Source: an uncultured Ruminococcus sp. | GTDB taxonomy: Bacteria; Bacillota; Clostridia; Oscillospirales; Acutalibacteraceae | Length of the DNA: 5,415 nt | NCBI GenBank assembly: GCA_902803035.1 | Contig: CADCON010000114.1 | Span: 1-5,415, forward strand | Direction of reading: 5' to 3' | Shown: positions 1-5,415 of the stretch, piece after piece | Layout of the letters: the number at the start of each line of letters is the position of its first letter | Numbering within the stretch: the stretch's first letter is position 1 | Notes under the pieces: generated by a model | What the model saw: the letters and a program-made list of their open reading frames with translations, nothing else | Told to the model about the DNA's origin: nothing | Database searches by the model: none | Made by a program: the position numbers and the translations under genes

Positions 1-82
1 TGTGATGGAATTGGCAGACGTGCCGGACTCAAAATCCGGTGGTAGCGATACCGTACCGGTTCGACCCCGGTCACCGGCACCA
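1..82 (+). tRNA. tRNA-Leu (anticodon CAA), 5' end cut by window edge
   Basis: This is a class II (long variable arm) transfer RNA that reads the leucine codon UUG. The anticodon stem is CCGGA (23-27) paired with TCCGG (35-39). It encloses the seven-base loop CTCAAAA, with anticodon CAA at 30-32. The variable arm is a GGTA/TACC stem closed by a GCGA tetraloop. The T arm is ACCGG-TTCGACC-CCGGT. The 3' acceptor strand CACCGGC (72-78) is followed by discriminator A and an encoded CCA at 80-82. Its partner should be GCCGGTG, of which only the last two bases (TG) are in the window, so about five bases are missing upstream. The long variable arm together with discriminator A fits leucine. Confidence 0.96.
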
Positions 83-88
83 TTTTTC

Positions 89-131
89 AGAGAATAGCGA
101 GTTTATCACCTGCTATTCTCTCTTATTTTTT
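89..131 (+). terminator. Rho-independent terminator after tRNA-Leu
   Basis: A perfect 10-bp inverted repeat, AGAGAATAGC (89-98) with GCTATTCTCT (112-121), encloses a 13-base loop. It is followed by CTTATTTTTT. It starts six bases after the tRNA CCA end, so it should end the tRNA transcript. A second T-run lies at 139-144. Confidence 0.9.
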
Positions 132-158
132 GGTGCGATTTTTTAATTGATCTTCGGC

Positions 159-163
159 GGGAG
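159..163 (+). promoter_or_regulatory. Ribosome binding site for the gene at 173
   Basis: GGGAG ends nine bases before the ATG at 173. It favours this start over the in-frame ATG at 200. No convincing -35/-10 pair is visible between the tRNA terminator and this site, so the promoter of the gene is unresolved. Confidence 0.6.
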
Positions 164-172
164 TGGTTACTC

Positions 173-796
173 ATGATAAAGCTCGAACGCACAAGCGTCA
201 TGAACTTTGAAAACGCAGTCCGAGGGGCGAGAAATCCTATGAACAGCTGGGCAAAAAGCGACAGCGGTTACGATGAGCAGGGAAATTATGTCCTTGGCCC
301 CAATGACCTGGATCTTGCCCGCAGGCTGCGCAGAGCGGGCAGCGATCATCGCAAGTATCTCCGCCAGATCTTTGTTTCTGTTGATATCACCGCCCCCATG
401 TACTGGTGGAAGGAATATGACACCTATAAGGTAGCGACGGTTGCCAATTCCACCAGCACCATGCATAAGATAACCAGCAAGCCATTCAGCATTGACGATT
501 TCAGCCATGATCACATGACCCCGGACACGGAATCGTTTATGCAGGGAATCGTCGATGAGCTTGAAAAAATCCGGCTGCGTTATCTTGCGTCAAAGGATAA
601 GAAGGACTGGTATGATATCATTCAGTTGCTGCCGTCCAGCTACAACCAGATGCGCACCTGCTCCTTCAATTATGAAACGCTGATCAATATCTATTTTGCC
701 CGGAAGGATCATAAGCTCCTTGAATGGCACACCTTCTGCGATTGGATTCTCACGTTGCCCTACGCCAATGAACTTATCGTCTGCGCGGACAGCTGA
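173..796 (+). CDS. Conserved clostridial protein, possible degenerate ThyX-like fold
   Basis: The product has 207 residues, no signal peptide and no membrane segment, so it is probably cytoplasmic. I recognise the type, a conserved hypothetical protein of Clostridia and some of their phages, but no established function. Conserved-looking blocks are NPMNSW (21-26), DHRKYLRQIFVSVDITAP (58-75), YWWKEYDTYKVATVANS (77-93), LLPSSYNQMRT (152-162) and LLEWHTFCDWI (182-192). From memory, the order resembles flavin-dependent thymidylate synthase ThyX. There an AVRAAR-type start, a 'V.AP' strand before the RHR-x7-S signature, an LP turn, a 'T.N..SL...L..R' helix and a final helix occur in the same order. 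Here the RHR position reads roughly TYK, while Arg177 would match the conserved late arginine. The homology is inference, and the lost motif argues against normal dUMP methylation. The gene is monocistronic, with a terminator on each side. The start at ATG 173 is chosen for its Shine-Dalgarno; ATG 200 is the alternative. Confidence 0.85.
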   Translation: MIKLERTSVMNFENAVRGARNPMNSWAKSDSGYDEQGNYVLGPNDLDLARRLRRAGSDHRKYLRQIFVSVDITAPMYWWKEYDTYKVATVANSTSTMHKITSKPFSIDDFSHDHMTPDTESFMQGIVDELEKIRLRYLASKDKKDWYDIIQLLPSSYNQMRTCSFNYETLINIYFARKDHKLLEWHTFCDWILTLPYANELIVCADS

Positions 797-833
797 TGAA
801 CGGTCGGTCTGTAAAATACTTCTTATCATCATT

Positions 834-871
834 TCCCTGTATCGTTCTCCCGCGGTACAGGGATTGTTTTT
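834..871 (+). terminator. Rho-independent terminator after the ThyX-like gene
   Basis: An 11-bp stem forms between TCCCTGTATCG (834-844) and CGGTACAGGGA (853-863), with one T-G wobble and an eight-base loop. It is followed by TTGTTTTT. It lies about 38 bases after the stop codon and isolates this gene from the serpin gene. Confidence 0.87.
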
Positions 872-901
872 CAAAAAAGGATAAAAAATGCATAATTCTT
901 C

Positions 902-930
902 TTTTAATTTCGTAAAGAGTATGTTATACT
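902..930 (+). promoter_or_regulatory. Probable sigma-A promoter of the serpin gene (extended -10)
   Basis: The -10 box TATACT (925-930) is preceded by TG and one base (TGTTATACT), an extended -10 element. The hexamer 17 bases upstream is TTTTAA (902-907), a weak -35, which is tolerable with an extended -10. The expected transcription start is near 937, giving a short leader of about 23 bases. The site lies just after the preceding terminator, in AT-rich DNA. Confidence 0.7.
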
Positions 931-944
931 ATTATAAATTAATG

Positions 945-951
945 AAGGGAG
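945..951 (+). promoter_or_regulatory. Ribosome binding site that sets the serpin start
   Basis: AAGGGAG ends eight bases before the ATG at 960. This places the start at the lysine-rich signal peptide rather than at the upstream in-frame ATG at 888. The ATG at 888 lies upstream of the promoter. Confidence 0.85.
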
Positions 952-959
952 TTATTCTT

Positions 960-2213
960 ATGAAAAAAAATCATCGCATTTTGGCCATTTTACTGTCTGT
1001 CGCGCTGCTTGCTGCCGCTGCCGGGTGTCAGAAGGAAGTAACAGCGGAGGACCTGATGACGAATATTTCAGTGGAAAACGCTTCAGAAAGCAGCCTTGAT
1101 GATTCTTTTTGCCAGATTTATTCCGGAACGTCATTTAAAATCCTTAAGAACGTGTATTCTTCCAATGGAGGAAATGTCATCATTTCTCCTCTTGCCGCAT
1201 ACTATAACGCGTCGCTTATCGCCAACGGCTCAAATGCTAACGATAAAGCGAGAATAGAAAAGGCATTCGGGAACAATTTCAGTACGGATCAACTGAATGT
1301 TTTTCTGCATTCCTACTGTGAAAGACAGCTCAACACCGATTTTGCCAAGCTGTATTTTGTCAATGGCATATGGTTTAATTCGGACAAAAACGCAACGCCG
1401 TTTTCTGATTTTCTTTCGATTGCCAAAACGTATTATGACGCAGCGGCATATAAGGACAGCTTCAGCAAGGATGCTGTGACCAATATAAATAATTGGATGT
1501 CAAACAAGACGGATCTGTTTGTTGAAAAACCGGTCAATGAGATTTCCTCCGACGCGCCTGCCTGCCTGGTCAATGCCACCACCATGGACGCCAACTGGGA
1601 AGCACAGATTCCGCTTGAGAATGTCCTTCCGGGCAAATTCACCAATATTTCCGGCGTCGAAGAAGATGTAAAGATGATGTCTTGCTACGAATACATCTAT
1701 ATCGGTGACGATAACGTCAAAGGCTTTATGAAGAATTACGCGGGCGGCAAGTATGCTTTTCTTGCGCTTCTTCCCTCACAGAACACATCAAGCGCGGTGA
1801 TCAATCTTCTGGATTATCTGTCACAAGGATCCACTTATCGTCACCTGATAAAAAGAAAAGGACGCCGCACAATTGACGCAAGTATTCCCAGATTCTCATG
1901 TGATTTTATTGGCGGAATGAAGCCGGTATTCGAAGGACTTGATGTCGGAACCTGTTTCAATTCAAAATACGCTGATCTGGATAATATGGCAACCAGCGAT
2001 GATCGCTTTTATCTTGACGATCTTTACACCTATACTTCTCTTTCCCTCACGGAAAAAGGAACAGGAAAGGGCACAGGTGGTACAGTAACGAATTCCGCGG
2101 TGGGCGCATCCGTCACACCTGTCAATCTCAACCGACCGTTTGTATTTGCCGTTGTGGATACGCAGTATTACATTCCGATAATGGTTGGCGCGGTCAATAC
2201 GATTAACGGCTGA
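960..2213 (+). CDS. Membrane-anchored lipoprotein serpin (serine protease inhibitor family I4)
   Basis: The product has 417 residues. A type II signal peptide, MKK then a hydrophobic stretch to LAAAAGC, puts the lipidated cysteine at 23, so the protein should sit on the outer face of the membrane. Serpin landmarks follow in order: NVIISPLAAYYNASL (72-86, normally 'NvfiSPlSi..aLa'), LYFVNGIWF (131-139), INNWM (176-180), LVNATTMDANW (203-213, shutter region, normally 'NA.yFkg.W'), VKMM (237-240), a 'YAFLALLP' strand (265-272), IPRF (309-312), the hinge EKGTGKGTGGT (365-375) and NRPFVFAVVD (391-400). The length fits a full serpin. Inhibitory serpins are suicide substrates: a protease cuts the loop at P1-P1' and is trapped. 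Counting from the hinge, P1 falls near Val381-Gly382, which suggests an elastase-like target. The hinge is Gly-rich, with Lys at P12, where small residues are usual, so inhibition is likely but not certain. The gene is monocistronic. A protective role against host or neighbour proteases is inference. Confidence 0.92.
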   Translation: MKKNHRILAILLSVALLAAAAGCQKEVTAEDLMTNISVENASESSLDDSFCQIYSGTSFKILKNVYSSNGGNVIISPLAAYYNASLIANGSNANDKARIEKAFGNNFSTDQLNVFLHSYCERQLNTDFAKLYFVNGIWFNSDKNATPFSDFLSIAKTYYDAAAYKDSFSKDAVTNINNWMSNKTDLFVEKPVNEISSDAPACLVNATTMDANWEAQIPLENVLPGKFTNISGVEEDVKMMSCYEYIYIGDDNVKGFMKNYAGGKYAFLALLPSQNTSSAVINLLDYLSQGSTYRHLIKRKGRRTIDASIPRFSCDFIGGMKPVFEGLDVGTCFNSKYADLDNMATSDDRFYLDDLYTYTSLSLTEKGTGKGTGGTVTNSAVGASVTPVNLNRPFVFAVVDTQYYIPIMVGAVNTING

Positions 2214-2233
2214 GTCCCGCAAATGATCCGCTG

Positions 2234-2270
2234 TAAAGGCCGGTATCCGTTCTGCGGGTATCGGTCTTTA
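2234..2270 (+). terminator. Hairpin terminator after the serpin gene (weak T tail)
   Basis: A 16-bp stem pairs 2234-2249 with 2255-2270 around the loop TTCTG. The core GGCCGGTATCCG pairs with CGGGTATCGGTC and contains three G-U wobbles. The base of the stem is TAAA/TTTA. The tail (TGATTATTGT) is only moderately T-rich, so some read-through into the cell-wall genes is possible. Confidence 0.7.
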
Positions 2271-2283
2271 TGATTATTGTAGT

Positions 2284-2291
2284 GAGGGAAG
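2284..2291 (+). promoter_or_regulatory. Ribosome binding site for the FHA-RodA gene
   Basis: GAGGGAAG ends ten bases before the GTG at 2302. An in-frame TAG stands upstream at 2281-2283, so GTG 2302 is the first possible start. The next candidate, ATG 2320, lies too far from this site. Confidence 0.65.
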
Positions 2292-2301
2292 TGGTTTACA
2301 A

Positions 2302-4518
2302 GTGATTTTCGCATCACTGATGGTCGACGATTCTTGGTGGAAAACGGCATGGGAAACGATCTGCGTTTTTTTCATTTCTTTGGGTGATTTTACCGCTGTT
2401 GTCCGGTGGATCATTCCTGTGGTTGCCTTCTTTATCGTTTTCCGCTGTGTCAGATCCATGCTGACAGGACATGAGGCACCTGAAATCTGGGCGTATCTGG
2501 ATGTGGACGGCTACGGAAGACTTCCGGTCAGTCACTGGGAGAATACCATCGGAAGAGCTTCTTCCAGCGATATCGTGATTGATTTTCCTACGATATCCCG
2601 TTCTCACGCTGTTCTCATACGCGACGAAAACAAACGCTGGACAATTTCCGATCTCGGTTCCACAGGCGGACTGACCGTCAACGGGAAAAAAATCGAAGGC
2701 ACGGCGGCGCTTCCTGCCGGGAGCAGCCTGAAATTTGCCGATCTGGAAGCGCGGTTTCTGGTTACCCGTCCGAAGGGACCGCAGAAGGATACCAACAAAC
2801 GCCTTGCCAGAAAGCTGCGTCCTGTCCACACTCTGCTGCTGTTGAGTATCTTCGTCATTCTCACGGCGGCGGAGCTTTACTGGAGCGCGAAAGTGGACGA
2901 CGCCTCCGTTTTTATCTGCTTCGGAGGCCTTCTGGCACTGATGTGGGGCTACTACATCGCCATGAGAATACTGGTCAAGACGGGCATCGAAGTGGAAATG
3001 CTCGCGTTCTTCCTTTCGACGATCGGCTTTTCAGTGGCAGCTTCCTCTGATCCGGGAGAGTTATATAAGCAATTCTTCGCCTTTCTGCTTGGATTTGGTC
3101 TTTTTATCCTGTTCGGATGGTTCCTGCGCGACCTCAAGCGAATTACATCGGTCAAGCTACAGGTGATGATCGCTACCGTCGGACTGCTGATGTTCAATCT
3201 GATATTCGGTCAGACAAAAAACGGTGCCAAAAACTGGATCTCGATCGGCGGCGTTTCATTGCAGCCCTCCGAGTTGGTGAAGATCGCCTTTATTTTCATC
3301 GGAGCCGCAACGCTTGACATTCTTCTCACCAAGAAGAATCTGGCTTACTTCATCGGATTTTCCGGCGTCTGCATCGGCGCGCTTGCCCTGATGGGGGATT
3401 TCGGAACGGCGGCAATCTTCTTTGTGGCGTTCGTTGTGATCGCCTTCATGCGCTCCGGAGATTTTTCCACTATCGCGCTGATCTGCGCCACGGTGGTGTT
3501 CGGCATTACCCTTGTGCTGAAATTCAAGCCCTATGTCGCCCGCCGGTTTGCTATCTGGGGGCACGCGTGGGACGATCCCTACAATCTGGGTTACCAGCAG
3601 ACCCGCACCATGTCGGCCGCCGCGAGCGGTGGTGCCGCGGGCGTGGGCATCGGCAGCGGATGGCTGCGCAGGGTGGTGGCCGCCGATACGGATCTGGTCT
3701 TCGGCGTGGTCTGCGAGGAATGGGGGCTTTTCATCGCCATTACGACGGTGGTCTGCATCTGCGCGCTTGCCGCCTTCACTGTCAGGAGCGCGGCGAACGG
3801 GCGTTCGTCCTTCTATGTGATCGCTGCCTGTGCCGCCGTCAGCATGATGGTATTCCAGACCATATTGAATACGCTCGGTTCCGTAGACATTCTTCCTCTG
3901 ACCGGCGTTACATTCCCCTTCGTCTCGAACGGCGGATCCAGTATGCTCTCAAGCTGGGGCCTGCTGGCGTATATCAAGGCGGCCGATACGCGGCGCAACG
4001 CGAGTTTTGCCGCCGCGCGGGAGAGCTTCAAGGTCCGCATTCAGAGCGGTGAGGGGCTTACCGACAGCAAGGGCCAGCCGCTGCCAGAGGTCAGGAATAT
4101 GATCGGGCGCAGCGAATTTGATTTCAGCCGGCTCGGAATGATCGCGGAAAGAAGCCGCATTTACCTCATAGAGAAGGGATTTCTCAAGCCGGTTGCCGAC
4201 GTGGACTACACCGAAACGCCTGCGGAACCGGAGGAGGGAACGGTGGAACTGGGCGACAGGAAATTCGCGGCTGACGACGTGATTTATTCTGATCCGCGCA
4301 TGAATCCGGAGTATCAGGCGAAGATTCAGGCGGCGATGAACGCGCCAACGGAGCCAAAGCCTGCCGAACCGCCCGCACAGGAAACCGCGTCCCGACCGGC
4401 TGTTCCGCCGCCAGCCGATACGGCTGTCCCGTCCGGTGAAAGACGGCGCAGAAAGCGTTCCTACACCGATGATGATGACGGCGGCGAGGATTACATCGGA
4501 AAGCGTCGCAGACGCTGA
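2302..4518 (+). CDS. FHA domain fused to RodA/FtsW/SpoVE-family peptidoglycan polymerase
   Basis: The 738-residue membrane protein starts at GTG. A first membrane segment (about 31-50) leads to a cytoplasmic FHA domain (about 62-152) with IGR (83-85), SRSH (99-102) and VNG (126-128). A linker leads to roughly twelve membrane helices (174-560). SEDS landmarks are NGAKNWISIGG (307-317), QPSELVK (321-327), GDFGTA (365-370), RRFAIW (414-419), GYQQTRTMSAAASGG (430-444), TDLVFGVVCEEWG (463-475) and PFVSNGGSS (539-547). Asp464 matches the Asp required for polymerase activity in RodA/FtsW. The family polymerises lipid II into glycan strands on the outer membrane face, paired with a class B PBP, and such a gene starts 21 bases downstream. 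Five helices, rather than the usual three, precede the NGAKNW motif. The tail (562-738) is cytoplasmic, Pro/Glu-rich, and ends in basic-acidic-basic blocks. The FHA domain suggests control by a Ser/Thr kinase, but none is in the window. Whether it serves elongation, division or sporulation cannot be decided from sequence. Confidence 0.95.
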   Translation: MIFASLMVDDSWWKTAWETICVFFISLGDFTAVVRWIIPVVAFFIVFRCVRSMLTGHEAPEIWAYLDVDGYGRLPVSHWENTIGRASSSDIVIDFPTISRSHAVLIRDENKRWTISDLGSTGGLTVNGKKIEGTAALPAGSSLKFADLEARFLVTRPKGPQKDTNKRLARKLRPVHTLLLLSIFVILTAAELYWSAKVDDASVFICFGGLLALMWGYYIAMRILVKTGIEVEMLAFFLSTIGFSVAASSDPGELYKQFFAFLLGFGLFILFGWFLRDLKRITSVKLQVMIATVGLLMFNLIFGQTKNGAKNWISIGGVSLQPSELVKIAFIFIGAATLDILLTKKNLAYFIGFSGVCIGALALMGDFGTAAIFFVAFVVIAFMRSGDFSTIALICATVVFGITLVLKFKPYVARRFAIWGHAWDDPYNLGYQQTRTMSAAASGGAAGVGIGSGWLRRVVAADTDLVFGVVCEEWGLFIAITTVVCICALAAFTVRSAANGRSSFYVIAACAAVSMMVFQTILNTLGSVDILPLTGVTFPFVSNGGSSMLSSWGLLAYIKAADTRRNASFAAARESFKVRIQSGEGLTDSKGQPLPEVRNMIGRSEFDFSRLGMIAERSRIYLIEKGFLKPVADVDYTETPAEPEEGTVELGDRKFAADDVIYSDPRMNPEYQAKIQAAMNAPTEPKPAEPPAQETASRPAVPPPADTAVPSGERRRRKRSYTDDDDGGEDYIGKRRRR

Positions 4519-4522
4519 CGAA

Positions 4523-4529
4523 GAGGAGG
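4523..4529 (+). promoter_or_regulatory. Strong ribosome binding site for the PBP gene
   Basis: GAGGAGG, nearly a full anti-16S match, ends ten bases before ATG 4540. It begins four bases after the stop of the polymerase gene, as expected for a co-transcribed partner. Confidence 0.9.
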
Positions 4530-4539
4530 CAGCAGCATA

Positions 4540-5415
4540 ATGAAAAAGGTTCAAAGACGCGCGCTGAGCGTTCTGGCTATCATACTCTGCCTGCTGGGCG
4601 GCGTGGGCTACTTTACCTTCCGCTTTTTTTCCGAGGGCGAACAATGGGTCAGATTCACTGCCAACAGGCACGTTTATTCCAACGGAACGATCATTGACGG
4701 AGCGATTTATGACCGTGACGGCAATCCTCTGTTGCACACCGTGGACGGACAGCGACGGTACAGCGAAAATGAAAACGTCAGATGCGCCACCATGCACATT
4801 ATCGGAGATAAAAAGGGCAATGTCGCCAATTCCATTCAAAAGGTGTTTGCCGACAAGCTCGTGGGGTATAATTTCGTAACTGGGATGTTTTCCGCGAATA
4901 TCGCGGGAAATAAGATTTTCACGACGCTTGACCCCGATGTGTGTTCCGCCGCATATGAACAGCTCAAAGGGAAAAAAGGAGCCATCTGTATATACAATTA
5001 TCAGACAGGCGAGGTTATCTGCCTGGTCAGCACGCCGACATACGACCCGGAAAATCCGCCGGTGATCAATGACGGCGACGATCAATTTGACGGCGTTTTC
5101 ATCAACCGCGCGCTTTCCTCCAGATTCACACCCGGCTCGGTCTTCAAAACCGTCACAGCCGCCGCCGCGATTGATACGATTCCGGACATCAATGAGCAGT
5201 CATTCAACTGCGAGCATACGCTTGTTGTCAACGGGCAGAAGGTGGTATGTTCCGGAACCCACAGACAGGAGGATTTCAGAATGGCGCTGCGGAATTCGTG
5301 CAATGTGGCGTTCGGTGAGATTTCGATGCAGCTCGGCTGGGAGACGATGACTGAATACGCCCAGAAGCTCGGCATTACGACCAGCCACAGCCTGAGCGGT
5401 ATTCCGACGATCAAA
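4540..5415 (+). CDS. Class B penicillin-binding protein (PbpA-like transpeptidase), 3' end outside window
   Basis: The first 292 residues are visible and the frame is open at the window edge. A short cytoplasmic MKKVQRR is followed by one membrane anchor (about 8-28), so the rest lies outside the membrane. The segment from about 35 to 120, with GAIYDRDGNPLL (54-65), is the short N-terminal region of PbpA-type class B PBPs. There is no transglycosylase domain. The transpeptidase domain follows, with TTLDPDV (128-134), GAICIYNYQTGEVICLVSTPTYDP (147-170), the catalytic motif PGSVFK with Ser200 and Lys203, and the second motif Ser253-Cys254-Asn255. The KTG motif should lie beyond the window. PBPs of this kind are near 480-500 residues, so roughly 200 are missing. 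The enzyme cross-links peptide stems and is the beta-lactam target. Its position directly after the FHA-RodA gene, with a strong ribosome site and no terminator between, indicates one operon and a polymerase-transpeptidase pair. Seven cysteines lie in the exported part, an odd richness that suits an obligate anaerobe. Confidence 0.93.
   Translation, partial: MKKVQRRALSVLAIILCLLGGVGYFTFRFFSEGEQWVRFTANRHVYSNGTIIDGAIYDRDGNPLLHTVDGQRRYSENENVRCATMHIIGDKKGNVANSIQKVFADKLVGYNFVTGMFSANIAGNKIFTTLDPDVCSAAYEQLKGKKGAICIYNYQTGEVICLVSTPTYDPENPPVINDGDDQFDGVFINRALSSRFTPGSVFKTVTAAAAIDTIPDINEQSFNCEHTLVVNGQKVVCSGTHRQEDFRMALRNSCNVAFGEISMQLGWETMTEYAQKLGITTSHSLSGIPTIK

Noticed and set aside
1..82. tRNA-Leu as an integration (att) site for a mobile element
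   Set aside because: I found no second copy of the tRNA 3' end downstream, and no integrase or phage genes follow.
83..172. Riboswitch, T-box or promoter in the leader before the ThyX-like gene
   Set aside because: The only structure is the tRNA terminator. No T-box sequence, aptamer-like conserved bases or paired -35/-10 boxes were seen.
888..959. 24-residue upstream extension of the serpin (ATG at 888)
   Set aside because: This start would be upstream of the promoter and would bury the signal peptide. The Shine-Dalgarno at 945-951 fits ATG 960.
2269..2274. TATGAT as a -10 box for the wall operon
   Set aside because: There is no acceptable -35 16-18 bases upstream, and the hexamer overlaps the base of the terminator stem.
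2314..2829. 171-codon - strand frame opposite the FHA domain
   Set aside because: The + strand carries clear FHA motifs, and the opposite frame shows no motif or ribosome site.
3533..4052. Overlapping + strand frames inside the polymerase gene
   Set aside because: They lie within the conserved SEDS motifs of the real frame, and their products are Arg/Pro/Ala-rich with no family features.
3949..5085. 378-codon open frame on the - strand across the polymerase tail and the PBP start
   Set aside because: It crosses two well-supported + strand genes, has no recognisable domain and a low-complexity Ser/Arg-rich product, and is explained by codon bias in the GC-rich + strand genes.

Overview
The window reads as chromosomal DNA of a low-to-moderate GC Gram-positive anaerobe, most likely a Clostridia member near the Oscillospiraceae/Ruminococcaceae. 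The reasons are purine-rich Shine-Dalgarno sites before every gene, Firmicutes-type intrinsic terminators, a clostridial conserved protein, a lipoprotein serpin of the gut-Firmicutes type, and exported proteins that are not depleted in cysteine. The family placement is inference. All supported genes are on the + strand.

Layout. Positions 1-82 hold a tRNA-Leu (anticodon CAA) lacking its first five bases, followed at once by a strong terminator. Positions 173-796 encode a 207-residue conserved protein with no firmly known function. By eye its layout resembles a flavin-dependent thymidylate synthase (ThyX) whose RHR signature has been lost. It stands alone between two terminators. Positions 960-2213 encode a lipoprotein serpin with its own extended -10 promoter, a lipobox signal peptide, recognisable serpin core motifs and a glycine-rich reactive-centre hinge. 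It is visibly more AT-rich than the genes after it.

After another hairpin comes a two-gene cell-wall unit. Positions 2302-4518 encode a 738-residue fusion of an N-terminal membrane segment, an FHA (phosphothreonine-binding) domain, a RodA/FtsW/SpoVE peptidoglycan polymerase and a long charged cytoplasmic tail. From 4540 to the window edge lies the start of a class B penicillin-binding protein with the SxxK and SxN active-site motifs. The two should form a glycosyltransferase-transpeptidase pair for elongation, division or sporulation septum synthesis. The arrangement recalls the actinobacterial fhaB-rodA-pbpA cluster, but with the FHA module fused to the polymerase.

The points most worth checking are the degenerate ThyX-like protein, the altered FHA motif together with a pT-x-x-D-like site in the same protein's tail, and the unusual serpin reactive loop. 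I see no mobile element, CRISPR array, riboswitch or defence system here.
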